Part shown: piece by piece, positions 1 to 13,030 of the stretch | How the letters are laid out: each line of letters starts with the position of its first letter | Position numbering within the stretch: position 1 is the first letter of the stretch | Assembly: GCA_947359465.1 (NCBI GenBank) | Contig: OX375872.1 | Span: 84,252,931-84,316,930, forward strand | DNA length: 64,000 nt | Direction of reading: 5' to 3' | From: Metellina segmentata | Taxonomy: Eukaryota; Arthropoda; Arachnida; Araneae; Tetragnathidae | Made by a program: the position numbers and the translations under genes | Notes under the pieces: model-generated | What the model was told of the DNA's origin: nothing | What the model saw: only the letters and a program-made list of their open reading frames with translations | Databases searched by the model: none

Positions 1-1292
1 CCGGGACAACTCTTTTAGGGGTGGGGGGGGGCAGGTGTGAACTCAGCTCGCTGAAGCTTCCCAACCCCGTGAATGCTACACATTCCCATTCGGTTTGAAT
101 CGCAAACCAACACCACAGGCAACGCAATGATGGCCACAAAGTGGCTAGTAATAAATAAATGCCAATAATTTATTTAAAAAATGCGGTGAACACTGACGTC
201 AGACTTGGCACAATTCCAAATCGTCGAAAAGATTGGTTCAAGGAAGAAAAAAAACTAATAAATTCATTTAAAAATGTTCTAGATTAAATTTGAAAATTCG
301 GGCAGGACACAAAATTTGCAAAATATCAAGACTACCTGTGTGCCAAATTTCTTGTCATAAAAAAACAATAACGCTTGTCAAACCCCGGTGATTGCTACAC
401 AATTTCAAAAACGATGGTAATGGCCCATTGTGTTGGTCCAGTGCGACGTTAATTAAATATCTATTTACCAAAAATAATCGCGAAGACGATTCTGAGGACG
501 AAAAAGAAGCGGGACATCATTGTCTAATGCGCCCATAATCGTATTACAAAAATTAAAAAGTTAAAATTATTTATAATAAGAAAATCTAAAATAAGGTATC
601 GATCTGATGTAAAATTTTCCGCGGATTTCAAATCCGTTGAAATTTTCAATCTATCTTTAACGATACCGATTTAACAAAAAAGAACTAAACAATGCCAGTC
701 ACAAATTTTTATTTGTTTAGCTTCCCCTCGCTCGAATCGTTTGTGCGCAGGAAATGAATCTGCGATCTCTTTACAATCTTTAACAATCGCGAAACCAAAT
801 TCGTATTGGAAAAAATATAAAAGTTGCTACTGAAAAATGATTTATTTAAAGAAAATCACTTTTTTAGTTATCAATCTGATGTAAAATTTTCCGCAGATTT
901 CAAATCCGTTTAAATTTTTACTCCATCTTTAACGATGCAGGAGATAAGAAAAAGAACTCATGAACTCCTGTTAAAACTGTATATTTGTTTTGTTCGTTCT
1001 CTGAAATCGTTGCTCGGTGAAAAAAAATGAAAGAGAAAAAATAAATTTAGAATCTGTGATCTCTCTTTATGCTGTTATTCTAAGGAAAATTTAATGACAA
1101 TAAATAAATTTAAAAATGTTCTAAATTAAATTTTAAAATTTGGGCTGGACACAAAATTCGCAAATAATTAGGATTATCTGTGTGCCAAATTTCATTAATG
1201 TAAATACCATAGATTCATCAGGACACTGTATACAGAGACAGACACAGAGAAATAGAGACCCAGAGGAACACTTCCTTTTAGAATAGTAGAGA
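1..1292 (+). repeat. Dispersed repeat family R1, copy 1 (cut by window edge)
   Basis: It opens with CAAACCAACACCAC..GGCAACGC and contains two related ~140-bp units (about 597-740 and 866-1010) sharing ATGTAAAATTTTCCG and GATTTCAAATCCGTT. It ends with a C/A-rich stretch and AGAATAGTAGAGAT. Copies with the same order lie at 27105-27742 and 49262-49620, and a short 5' fragment near 61450-61560. No coding capacity was recognised. The class is unknown; it is probably a non-autonomous transposon. Confidence 0.7.
419..471 (+). repeat. SINE-A 3' fragment
   Basis: A 50-bp match to the SINE-A 3' end (TGTGTTG..CCAGTGCGACGTTAATTAA), inside repeat R1. It may be chance insertion or a shared end. Confidence 0.5.
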
Positions 1293-1723
1293 TTAATGTT
1301 TTTTAAATATTAATATAAAAGTGTTGAGTCATTTTTCAAAGCTTCTGTATAAAATCGTGGGAACATTTAAATTTGATTATATCTCTAAAATCGGGCTACT
1401 TTGTTAGAATTTGCATACTAATTAGGTACTAGTTTCTTATCAGAACTCAACATTTACTTCATTAAAAAATTTGTTATTTACTTGTTGTGAGGAATAATTC
1501 GTGATTTCATTGTTTAGTGTAAATATTTTTTTCATATTTTTTCATGGGGGCTCTCGATTTTACTATCAAATAATACTTCAATGCGTGAATTTTATATCGC
1601 AATATAAATCATTCAGCGTATTTTCTTTCAACATGACGAAGTTGAGTGCTAGGGCTTTCTTTTTACTAAATCTCATTTATGCCATTTATTTTCAAATACA
1701 TGCGACGTACTTCGTTTATATTT
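1293..1723. other. AT-rich sequence without recognised features
   Basis: Nothing gene-like. The open frame here has no domain and no family resemblance. Confidence 0.6.
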
Positions 1724-2052
1724 GCCGACCAACAGGTATAGTAGTTAAGGTGTTAGCCTCTTGATCGGAAGGTTCCTGGTTCGAATCTGGGTCAGGGCAC
1801 GGATGTTTGTAAGCATGTAGTAGAGGCTGCTGGTGCACCTTAAATCTGTCGTGGACGAAAGTCCTCAAGTTGGGTTGGTTTGGAAGTTTGGAGAGTGGGG
1901 TGCCAGCTCAGGTGTTGCTTCCTCATCTGACCGTGGTTCAAAATTACCAGGTGTTGTCCTCAAATCTTTCCCTTAAGGGACTGATCCCGGACCGTCGTCA
2001 ATAGCCCGCTGTGGTGCTCTAGTACGACGTTAACTACCATTACCATCGTTTA

Positions 2053-2056
<4 letters not shown>
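1724..2056 (+). repeat. SINE-A, full-length copy with tRNA-like head
   Basis: The head carries a pol III A-box-like stretch (TAGTAGTTAAGGTG) and a clear B box (GGTTCGAATCT), as in tRNA-derived SINEs. The body has the family marks TCTGTCGTGG, GAAGTTTGGAGAGTGGGG, ATCTGACCGTGGTTCAAAAT and AATAGCCCGCTGTG. The tail runs straight into a TA microsatellite. Other copies occur throughout the window on both strands. Confidence 0.85.
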
Positions 2057-2115
<59 letters not shown>

Positions 2116-2157
2116 TTATTTATTTATATATATATTTATATATATATATATATATAT
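2057..2157. repeat. TA microsatellite at SINE-A tail
   Basis: About 100 bp of (TA)n with a few TTTA interruptions, directly after the SINE. Confidence 0.95.
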
Positions 2158-3605
2158 TTTTTTTGCCTATGCTATCTCTTCTAGGTACAAAATCCCATTG
2201 AACTAATGGTAAATTAATTCTTTCTCTAAAACTAAGGTCTGGATATGGATTAAAAAAATTTAGGTACATAAAATGGACACATTTTTAAAATTGTGAAAAA
2301 AAAAATTGCAGTAAAAATTTGTGTGGTTATACATTTTCTTCATTTAGTAATTGTTCTAATAGTATGTATTATGTGCATTTTATACCGTAAAACTCCAGTT
2401 TTGTGAAGAGTGTGTCAAGGTATATTGAGAAATATTGCTTTGAATACAACGAAACATAAACAAGGAAAATAAGACTTATTCGTCGAGTACGAAGCCTTGT
2501 AATTCAGCTACATCAACCTTCACCTTGCTAGATCCAATGGGGAATTGGGTAAGTTCAACAATGGACACCAGACCGTGAAGGTCGCTAGAAAGCTCGTTTT
2601 CTTTCACCCATCTTCAGTAGCATTATATTCATTCATTATCACTTAATACTACAAGATTCTACATATTCTTCTGAACACTACAATAATTAACATTTTCCTT
2701 TTAAGACCGATGGAATAATTAATGCCATTATACCTCAACATTGGCACAGTGTAACATTTAGGATTTCTTTTCTTTCACAAGTCTAGTTGAAAGTTAATAG
2801 AAAAGTAGGATCATATAGGAAACGTGGCTTGGATTTTATGTTAAAATATTGATAAAAGTTTTTTTTTCACTGTGTATTTTTGTCTGGAAAAAGATATTGG
2901 AACTGCATGCAAGTTAAAGTTTAAAAGTTAAAGATGATTGAATTTGTTAAATAAAAGTTTTGAATCTAATAAAATTTGAATATCTCAACAATGATAAAGA
3001 ATTCACATTATAAAGAATTCACGTTTGCAGTTGTACATTATACTTTTTTCTAGGTGAGTATCAAGAAACACACACACTTTATAAACCAGCACATTTCAAC
3101 TTGCAGACCTGCGCATAGTATTTGTTCTAAACTTATATATTTATTCTCATATCTATTTATTTCAAACGCATACGTTACTAAAATTTTATCTTATTTGAAT
3201 CCATTTATAATGAATATAACATCCATATTCACATAAATGGATTATCTATCCTTAAATGAAATAAATTATCCAAAAATATGCTACTGCATTTCCTCAGTTT
3301 TACGGCGTTAATTCTTATTTCCAAAAAAATGTTTAGCAAAAATAATCCCTGTGTTCTGTTACCACGATTAGATTATGAACGTCTACATCAATTTCATTCC
3401 AATCCCTTGTTCAAAGGCGATTTGGCATTTCTTGACACCAAACCTTTTTCACTCATCTTTTCTTTTCTTCGCTGATTTCAAGCATATATGTTTCTCATTC
3501 CTTTGCCCTTAGTGGCACAACTCCTTTAGTTGTATACGCGTTTCAAGAACCCAAGGTGTCCTAAAGATCTTTTCTTTTGCTATGGGTCTTACTGTCTTCA
3601 GTAAA
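2158..3605. other. AT-rich sequence without recognised features
   Basis: Several short open frames, none with recognisable domains, and no splice-linked partners were found. Confidence 0.6.
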
Positions 3606-6341
3606 CCCGGTGGCGTATTTAGAAACCCTGGTGCTTGCAGCACAAAACGGAAATACGTCATTACATAGATGCGCAGACGCGTCCGCGCACGCAAACACAG
3701 CGAGCCTAAACAGTAAACACGACCCTCGCTCGTATTGATATTGAGATATGTGTAATGGCCGTTTTATCTAAAAATTAATAATTGTTGGGTTTACATTTCT
3801 TTTAGCAAATGAAAAATGTATTAAATAAAGCCATAATGGTGAACAACTGTGTGTGTAGCATAACTCCATATAAACAAACACGTGTATCTGAAATTTGAAG
3901 AGAGAAGTTGGGTTACACATGTACACACAACTTTTTTCATAAATCTTACTTCTTGTTTACTTGGGCATTAAAAAGTATGAATAAATTATTCGTTTCTCTT
4001 TTTCACACACAAAAAAAAAAAAAAACATTTTCAGTTGGAATTAACTTAAAGATGAGTGTGAAGAAGTTCAGGGCGAGTTCTGTCGACAAAGTACTAATAG
4101 AGCCAAAATGTTTAAAATCACTTATTTCTTTTTACTTTTGGCAGTAAAAAGTTAGTATTATTTATTGCTTTCACTTTTTCACCAAGAAAAACATTAATAA
4201 TTCTAATTTACTAAAAGATGAATGAAAAGTCCACGGTGAAATACTTGGAAAAAGCTGCACACACATTTTCACACATCTTTTTAAAAAATGCTTACTTCTT
4301 TTTAATTTTGATATTAAGAAGTTCGAATTAATTATTACTTTCACTTTTTCACCATGAAACACCATTAGTAATTCAAATTTACTAAAAGAGGAGTGGGAAA
4401 AGTTCACGGTGAAACCCTTTCACAAAGCTGCATACTCATTTTCACACACAACTTCTCTAAAAATGCTTACTTCTTTTTACTTTTGGGATGGAAAAGTTTG
4501 TTTTTATTAATAGTTTCACCTTTTTACAAAGAAAAAACATTAACACTTGAATTTCACTAAAGGATGAGTGTCAAAATGTTCATGGTGAGCTAGATCAACA
4601 AAGTACTTTCAGAGCCAATTAAAAAAAAAAGCTTCATTCATGTTTTTTTTAGCAGTTATAAATTTGTATCTGTGTTTACTTTGAATTATGTACCAAGAAA
4701 TAAGTTTAATTGTAGGAAATAACCAAAAGTTGCATGAAAAAACTACACAGTGAACTGCTTCGACAAAGTTGAACAGACACATTCATACCCCAAATTTTTA
4801 TAAATGTTTTTATCCATAATATTTTTGCATCAGTAAGTCTCTTTTATTGTATACTTTGTTTTATATACCTTGGAAATAGTTTATTAATTAGAATTAACAC
4901 AAAGGTTCATGTAAACATCTCAAAATGAGCTGTCTTCATTATGTTAACACAGCATGTTAGAAAGACACACAAAATATTCAAAAAGTGCCAATTTCTTGAT
5001 TTCTTTTGCTTGGATAGGTTGAAAATGATAAATACTTTCTGTTTTTCACAAACAAAACTGTTAGAAAGTTGGAATTATGTAAAAAGTACATGAAACAAGT
5101 TCACGGTGAAATGCATCGACAAAGCTGAACACACACATTAAGACCTAGTATTTTTATTAATTGCTTTTTCCAATATATTTTTGCATCAATAAGTTGATTT
5201 TATTATGTTCTTTCTTTTCTACATATTTTGTAAATAGTTTATTACATAGAATTAGTATAAAGTTTTAAGGTAACATGTCAAAAGCAGGCGACTTCATAAT
5301 GTTAACACATCCAATTTAAAATACACACAAAACCTCTAAAAACGACTACTTTCCTCATTCCTTTAATATTTATACTTTGCAATTATCGAATAGTTTGTGT
5401 TTTTGATCAAGAAAAACATTTAATGTTTTGAATTATTAAAAAAGTGCATGAAACAAGTTCACGGTGAAATGCTTCGACAAAGATGCACAGACACTTTCAC
5501 ACCCAGAATTTTTATTTATTGTTTTTTACCCAATTTTTTGCATGAATAACTTGGTTTTATTATGTTCTTTGTTTTCTATGTATTGGAAAGAGATTATTAA
5601 TATAATTAAATGAAAATTTCATGGAAACATGTCAAAATCACCTGCCTTGACAATGGTAACAGAGCATATTAGAATCAAAATGTTCACAAAAAATGTTCAA
5701 ACACAAAACTCTAAAAAGTGATCATTTCTTGATTCCCTTTGGATTGACAGGTTGGAAATCATAAATGCTTTCACTTTTTCACCCAGAAAACATTTTATAA
5801 AGTTAGAATTAATTAAAAAGTACATGAAACAAGTACTCAGTGTAAATGCATTGATGAAGGTGAACACACTTATGAGATCCAGAACTTTTATTTTTTGTTT
5901 TTTTCCAAAATTTTTTGGCTTTAATAACTTTCTTTTATTGTGTTCTTTCTTTTGTATAACTTGGAGTTTATTACAAAGAATTAAATGAAAGTTACATGAA
6001 AGCATGTCAAAATCATCTGCCTGAATAATGTTGACACGGCAGTGTAAGTAAACACAAAACCCCTATAAAATGGTAATTTCTTTAACATGTGTGCATGGAC
6101 ATGTTGCAATTGTTAAGTAGATTGTATTTTTCACCAAGAAAAGATTCTAATAGTTGGAATTAAATAAAAAGTACACGAGACCAGTTCACGGTGAAATGAG
6201 TAAATGACTCGTCAACGTCAACGGCGTGGCGTCGTATGCCGGAACGCGGGTTTGCTTGCGCGGGCGCGTCTGCGCATTTATGTATATGACGTATTTCCGT
6301 TTGTGCTGGAAGCGCCAGTGTTTCTAAATACGCAACCCGGT
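3606..6341. mobile_element. 2.7-kb element with ~95-bp terminal inverted repeats around a satellite array
   Basis: The left arm (3606-3697) and right arm (6248-6341) are inverted copies: left reads GCGTATTTAGAAACCCTGG, AACGGAAATACGTCAT and ATGCGCAGACGCG; the right arm's reverse complement reads GCGTATTTAGAAACACTGG, the same AACGGAAATACGTCAT and ATGCGCAGACGCG. The inside is a degenerate tandem array. No transposase was recognised. This looks like a non-autonomous DNA transposon or foldback-type element. A target duplication was not found. Confidence 0.75.
3950..6200 (+). repeat. Degenerate tandem repeat (~175-bp units passing into ~360-bp units)
   Basis: The marker AGTTCACGGTGAAATGCTTCGACAAAG and variants recur near 4066, 4228, 4402 and 4577 (about 170 apart), then 4735, 5095, 5455 and 5825 (about 360 apart), and 6185. 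A second marker, TTTCACTTTTTCACCAAGAAAA, recurs in step. Units have drifted strongly, so the array is old. Confidence 0.85.
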
Positions 6342-6452
6342 GATCGAGCTCCCTGGATGCCGAAGCGATCTTTTTATGCTTTGTCCCGCTATTTTATTTC
6401 TCAATCCCTCCTTTTCACCTTATACGACATTTCTGTTTGGCGTCTTATGTAT

Positions 6453-6511
6453 GGCGCAGCTTAAACCAAATATGGCCCTTGCGCCATAGAAACTAAAAAC
6501 AACCAACCCAT
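6453..6511 (-). repeat. Dispersed repeat family R2, fragment
   Basis: Reverse-strand match to the R2 head (TTGGTT..TGGCGCAAGGGCCATATTTGG..GCTGCGCC) seen at 10690 and 48743. Confidence 0.65.
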
Positions 6512-8771
6512 TGCTTTCTGTAATCAGCCTGCTGAAGAATTTCCTTAGAGCCGGTGAGAGATCGTCCTTGTAGATTTATCAATTAACTATGCTCTTCATA
6601 GCTATCATAGCTTCAAACATATTTCTACTAAGAGGCAAAATCGAGGAAGGCATCCCGAAACTGTTGGTTATATAATGTTTACATCCGTTGTTGTCATTCT
6701 ACAGTAAACAAAATGCAGTGCACATTAAGGACGGTTTCATTTATTGAATAAACTCGATACTCAATCCTGTCATTAAAAGCTGTGGCATCATCAAGCTTTG
6801 CCTTTTCCTGATTTTCAACTTTGAGTGATATAGAAGTGACGTCCAGTACAAAAGAGCAAATTGACCCATTTTTAGTGACTAAATCTGAAGCTGTTGGGGC
6901 CTTTTTTCATAAAATCACTTCCTGTTCCTCCTGTTCTCTTGAGTAACACATCCACCGCAGACACGTGGCTATCTTCAACTAATGAGGTTTGCTTGACTTC
7001 TTCCTGTAGAGAAAGTGAACAGGTAAAATAATATACCCCATTTTTGTGAACAAAAACTTGGGCTAGGATGAAAGGGTGATGAAAACTAGTTTTGGTGATA
7101 TTTTTTAGCGGTGCCGACTTTCAGTCAGATTACGCATTTGCAATCAAACTGAGAACTCAAACTAATTTCTCTAGCAGCGATTTTCAGCCTTTTCCATCTC
7201 GGGGCCCATAAACTAATTTAGATAAAGTGGGGCAAGTGTATACCAAAATTTACCAAGTTTGATTTAAAAGGTCTCTACAAAATCTATATTTATCGCTGAA
7301 CCAGTATTTTTTGCTGTCGACTAGAGATCAGATTCTTCCTATTCAAAATACATATTCAAAAGCAACTATTTATAATAAGGCTAAGTAATAAAAATATTTA
7401 ATAAAACTGCAGTTCTCTCTCTCTCTCTCTTTATACATATTAAAAATATTTAAAAAATTATTGTGTCACGTAAAAAGAGTTATTTCGATGTCAATGACTT
7501 TATAAAATCTAACAAATTCGTCTTTTAAAACTTTGACATTGGCTCGTTGAATTGCAGGAAAACTCAGAAAACAACTTATAAGATCTGTTTCAGTTACCTC
7601 TAAACGCCATAAATTGTCATTTATTCTCACCATAGCTTTGTGGGATTTGGAGTTTTCTGAAGACACTTCTTTCAGTTTTTTCGAGACAAGACCAAAATGT
7701 TAATTAGAAACACAGTTTAATCTGTTTTATTTCAATACTACTTCTTTCATTCTCTTCCATTGCTTCAATCAAAATACTTTTCATAAAAGCAAAGTTTGAC
7801 CAAGAATATAAGAAACCCTTTGTGTTAATTCGTATTATTTTCTGTTCCGTTTCTTGCTTTTCTCTCTAAAACTGAGAGAAAATAGGGTTAATGACATCGT
7901 TGGAGGTCAAAGGTAGTTCCTGGTATAGTTGTTGCCTTACGTTTATGACATTTGACTGCCGCGCTATTTAGATTGTTAAATGCCTCACAATCCACCCTCT
8001 TTTTGAGTTATAATGACTGGAATGGAAACAATGAGTGATGCGTCACAGTAACATTTGCTGTATCATATTCGTGCAACTAAAAGTTCCTAGACCATGTATC
8101 GAGTCAAACAGAAAGTTTTCGACAAAAAAAAAATCTAGACTCTTTGACTTCCAACCAATTAAAAATTAGAAAGAGTGAATAGTGGAAACTTACTTCATAT
8201 CGGATCATTCCCATCCTGAAATATGTATTAATCGAGGTATAATGTATAAATATACGTTGGTAGATTTTTGGATTCAACCAGGATATTAAGTTTACGACTC
8301 TACTTTACTTATACGCATTTTTGTTCTTTAAAATAGCTATAAAAGTAATTTAAATATATATTCAGTTGAAGGAACTTTCGTTTGGATACATTTAAACAGA
8401 TTTGTTGAACTTTCTTTCGCGTCAAAAACAAATGAGCACATGATTTTTTTTATTCTTCAATTATGAATTTGGCATATTTTTAATTGTGTCATTTTAAACA
8501 TAAATTGTGATTTTTGCATTTCCTACATAATTTGTATTAAAATAAATACGTAATTTCCAAAAAACTATGATAACTGAAATGGTGTTTCATCTCAGTTACA
8601 CATAAAATTTGGAGGATGTTTGCACAAGTATTTTGAGGAAACATTGAAAGTGGAAAAAAGTAATCAGAAATACGATATTTGGAAATAAATAAAAATTTAT
8701 TTTAAATGAACGTTAAATCGAACGAGTTTGTTTCCTTTATACATATACCAGTACATTTTATCCCGATTTCT
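6512..8771. other. AT-rich sequence without recognised features
   Basis: Contains only a short CT microsatellite (7413-7430) and unsupported short open frames. Confidence 0.55.
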
Positions 8772-9023
8772 GAAGCGTGTTCGAATCAACAATCGTAAAA
8801 AGGGGGTTGGTGCACGTAAAATCTGTCGTGGCCTCAAAAGTCATTAAGTTGTGGTGTGGAAATGTGGAGAGTGGGGTGCCAACTCAAGTGTGACCTCGTC
8901 ATCTGACCGTGGTTCAAAATTACGTGGTGTTGCCCTCGTATCTTTTCCTTTCGGGTTTGATCCCGGTGCGTCACCCACAGCCCGCTGTGTTACTCCAGTG
9001 CAATGTTAATTAAAATACCAACC
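8772..9023 (+). repeat. SINE-A copy, 5' part lost
   Basis: Starts near the B-box remnant (GTTCGAATC) and carries the full SINE-A body (AATCTGTCGTGG, GGAGAGTGGGGTGCCA, ATCTGACCGTGGTTCAAAAT, AGCCCGCTGTGT) to ...TACCAACCC. Confidence 0.85.
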
Positions 9024-9237
9024 CGTCTTCATAAGTCGTGTATTGACGGAAGTGTCTGTAGAAATACAAGGAAAGTTTTCACTGCTTACACAAAGAAGAA
9101 AAGTACCCTCAGGTATAGGGAACTGAGCTTATAATCTACAAAGCTGTCTACTAGATCATTCTCAGAGCTGCTTCTCAAAGAAAATTTCCTGTGAAACAAT
9201 TTCCGTGTGGCGAAACGCGCTTCCTAAGACTTTTTAA

Positions 9238-9278
<41 letters not shown>

Positions 9279-10051
9279 TAAATAATAATTTTAAATTTGA
9301 ACTTACCTTTCATTGAGTCAGTTTTAAAGTTCATTCATTTGCAATTATTTTTTAAAAATATCCATATCCTCCTCAGTCTCAAGACCAACTTTGAAAATTA
9401 AATTTTGTTAATTTTTATGCTAATTGCTTTTAAACATGTAGAAATGCATTGGAAAAATGTTTAAAAAAAATATTTGAAATATTTTTTTTGTGAGAAAGTT
9501 AGTGTCTCCTACAGGAGACACAAGTTTCCTCCTACTATGATATAGGACTTTTAAAGCTTAACAGTAATTATGTCATTTGAAAAAACTATATTTAAGGTAT
9601 GTAATCCTATATGAAAAAAATTTTAAAAATTGATAGTCAAAAATATAAACACTTACCGATGCGCATACGAGTAATTTTGCTTCTTTCAGATGACGTTATT
9701 TTCATATAACTGTTAATGAGCTACAAATAATATTCTATCTAAAAATAAGAGTGCTATAAAATACTGCCATTTATTGACAATATGTAGCACTAATTGAAAC
9801 AAATCTAGAAGCAATTTTTTTAAAAAGTACTGTTTAGTGTCTCCCCCAGGACTGAGGAGGTTATCACCCAGTTTCAAATTTTGAATGAAAAAACCGGCAC
9901 GAAAGCAGAATTTGAGTTTTTCCTATCACTGTAGTTAAAATGGCGTAAGCCATAATTGATGAATTGACCCATGAGTCTCCAAATGATGCGTGACTCAATA
10001 TCTAAATATAGAAATCAAATAAGTTCAAAATGAGTTAACACAGATTTTCTA
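9024..10051. other. AT-rich sequence with (TA)n and a small palindrome
   Basis: (TA)n at 9242-9275. A 9-bp perfect stem, GTGTCTCCT/AGGAGACAC, lies around 9504-9524. No gene was seen. Confidence 0.6.
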
Positions 10052-10162
10052 GTGTATTGTACAAGGAATAAATAATAATGAATGTATATAGTGTATTGTA
10101 CAAGGAATATATAATAAGGAATAAATAATAATGAATGTAAATAGTATATTGTACAAGGAATA
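10052..10162. repeat. Short tandem repeat, three units
   Basis: TAGTGTATTGTACAAGGAAT recurs three times (the last with TAGTATATT) with AATAATAATGAATGTA between. Confidence 0.85.
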
Positions 10163-10342
10163 CTTGAGATCAGAAAACAAAGGGCTAGCTTTCTTTTCCT
10201 CCAAATTAAAACTCAAGTTCGACTTCACTGAACACATCTCAGCTTCTGTAAGGTACCTAAAAATGTCTTTCAGGTTCTAAATGGGAGTTGATTCTCAAGC
10301 CATACCAGCTACAGAAGTGTAACAATCTTCAGAAGTGTAATA

Positions 10343-10674
10343 CAGTAAACTCCCGATTATCCATGGTCCTTTTGTGACAAAATGTTGTTGAAGAAACTTT
10401 AATCTCAAATAAAAAAAATATGTTTTAACACAACAAATAAAACAAATTAACTGATTTTTTTGTGAATAAGTAAATAAACAAACTTTTCAGTTCAGAAATC
10501 TACTGTTTATTGATTCATAATTGTATGTACAGGCACACTACTGTAAATAAAAATGTTACAAAAATCTTTTCGTGTTGATGCTGCCATATTTAGCCATTTT
10601 GCGGATTATCCTCGGAATTCGCTTATCCGCGGTTGCCACACCACTCAATTCCGTGGATATTTGAGAGTTTACTG
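10343..10674. mobile_element. pogo/Tigger-like MITE
   Basis: A 332-bp element with inverted ends CAGTAAACTCCCGATTATCC and ...GGATATTTGAGAGTTTACTG. A TA precedes the left end; the right flank TA is mutated. CAGTA-ARACTC...ATTATCC ends are typical of pogo/Tigger elements (family knowledge). There is no transposase inside. Confidence 0.75.
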
Positions 10675-10689
10675 CACTTAGGTTTTTAT

Positions 10690-10870
10690 GTTGGTTGATT
10701 GGTTTTGGGTTTTGTGGCGCAAGGGCCATATTTGGCAAAGCTACGCCAAACACGACGAAGGAGGGATAAACCAAACATCAAAAGGGTTTGTGAGGGTAAT
10801 GCACAAGTCAGGACAGATCACTCAGTACCTTGGGTTTGTGATGGCCGTAAACACCTAAGGACAATGTTCC
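10690..10870 (+). repeat. Dispersed repeat family R2, copy 1
   Basis: Shares GTTGGTTG..TTTGGGTTTT, GCCATATTTGGCAAAGCT.CGCCAAACAC, GACAGATCACTC and CGTA.ACACCTAA with the copy at 48743-48920. Unclassified, possibly a SINE. Confidence 0.7.
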
Positions 10871-12839
10871 TCTGAGGACTAGGAGTTTAGGAATTCAAAA
10901 GTAAGCATCTAAATAAACATATTTGAAGCCTCTTTCAGTTTTATGGAACTCATCTCTTATTTAAAAGTATTAAATTTTATTAATTAATACTCTTAAATAA
11001 GAGATAATTAATGTAGAGTAATTATATTTTAAGTCTACATTTCTTTGATTTGGAATGTTTTACTTTAAAACGGGATTTGCAATTTTACAAACAATCATTT
11101 AAGTTGGATATAAAAACTGGTTGGACATCAAAAAGAAGTTCCCTGCTCCCTTCGGCAGGGATAAACAAAGTACACATTCTTTTATCGAAACATATATTTT
11201 TAAAATCTTCGAAATACTTGTTTATAATTTTTTAAGGTTGAAAATATTTTTTATTTCCTGAAAATCAACTCCAGGATTTTCGAAGAATCACCCTGAGTTG
11301 AGAATCTTCAAATGTGTCTTGTGCATGAAATTTGCTTCTTCTTGTGCATGAAATTTGCTGTCATTTTATTTTTACATTTCTGCTTTAAAATACGAGAAAT
11401 GTTTTAAATTCTGAAATAATTTCAAATAAAATCGCATGTACAAAAGGTTTGGTCACTGTTAACAATTTTATTTTATTTTTCGATGTTAAATATTTCCCTT
11501 TTCAATGATATATGAATGTTGCATTTGAAATGAGTTTTTCTAGAACCAAGATTAATGAATTACTTAGGATAAACCAGTTATGAAAAGCATTCAACAACTT
11601 TTAATATTATTAAACGCTTGTATTATCAAACTCTTTAGAACATAGAGTTATAAGTATTTAAGTAATAAAGAGTTTTCACAATGCGCAGCGTACACTTCTT
11701 ATTTTAATACTTATTCAATTCTATTATAAGCTGAAGTCATCAAACCTATTTGTTAGGATTTTCAAATGTTTTTCTTGAAATTATGAATACTTTAAACGGT
11801 GAAGGGAGGGTGTAAGCATTCATGGTTATTGCAGAACAAGTAACTAAAAAATAATGATTACGTACGATAATTTAAAGTTCATTTAATAATACTGCGTACG
11901 AAAGAATGCGCAACTATAATTGTGTACTCATTTGAATGATTGCCTACTGAGAGTCATATCGAGAACCTTCATCGGCATTGTATTGTAATTACTCTCAGCG
12001 CTAAAACTCGTTTTTTTATTAGCTTACGTTAATTCATTGTCTGTCGTAAGGATACAATTCATTTTACGCTATAGAAATAATTTCAATTTGATAACAGTCA
12101 AATTTTTCCCTGTGTATATGCTTGCATTACCCGTATATTAAGCATATCATTAAGCTATATATGCATATCAACCAACATTATTTGTTTCAACTTGTACAAG
12201 TAGATTCGCATTTAGTATACGCAACAGAAGTGTTGGTAGAAATCAACTAATTTTTCAAGATTGAATAGTTAACTAAAATTGCAATCATGGCTAAATAATC
12301 ACGACTGAAAAAAATCGTGTTTGAAAATTAGTCAAAATCATAACTAAATAAATTGGTCATTAATCAAGCAATGATTAGGATTTAGATACGTAAACTAAAT
12401 CCCTATACAAAATTTCAACACATACAAATGCACAAAATTATTCTGTCAGTAATTTTTGCTCTCAATTCGTATGATTTTCTTGAATCAATTCAAGAATTTC
12501 ATTACTATGAAACAAGTTAATTTACTCAATAAATTTTAGTGAACCTTTATTCAATTGATTTTTATTACATTTCGTGAATTTAGTTAACACACGTAATTTC
12601 ATCAGTTAAATCTTGTTTTCATTTTGTTGTAATTTTCCTCATCGACAAACAACTGGGTAGGTAGATATCGATTTTAAAACTTCACACAGATATACTGATT
12701 TACTGCACTCTGTATTGAGACACAATTTCAATCACAGATTTTAGTCATCTTTACTTTAATTAAACTAAAACAAAATCAATCATTAGCTGATGTTGAATTG
12801 ACTGAAACTAATCAATCGTCATTCTTTAGTAATGATTAA
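10871..12839. other. AT-rich sequence without recognised features
   Basis: About 2 kb; nothing supportable as gene, RNA or repeat. Confidence 0.55.
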
Positions 12840-13030
12840 TCCTCCTGGTGATTGTTTCGACGAGGTATCCTGTCATTAGAAGAAAACTTATGGACGATAT
12901 ACCTCGTCATTAGAAAAACTGACTAGATTTTCATCTCGTCATCATAAAAAAATTGGCATTATATTGATGACGAGACATCTCGCCATTGGCAAGATACGTC
13001 AGATCTCGATGGACAAGACCACTTGGAAGG
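12840..13030. mobile_element. TTAA-flanked palindrome MITE (family M), copy 1
   Basis: The left flank is TTAA, then TCCTCCTGGTG; the right end is CCACTTGGAAGG then TTTA. Inside are repeats of the motif GACGAGATATCTCGTC in drifted form, joined by short linkers with AAAACTGACC or TTGGCAATAT. It shares the TIR and layout of six other copies. Confidence 0.8.

Noticed and set aside
12840..13030. Regularly spaced palindromes as a CRISPR array
   Set aside because: Eukaryotic context, drifted repeats, repeats not separated by unique spacers, and TTAA-bounded copies elsewhere show a transposon family.
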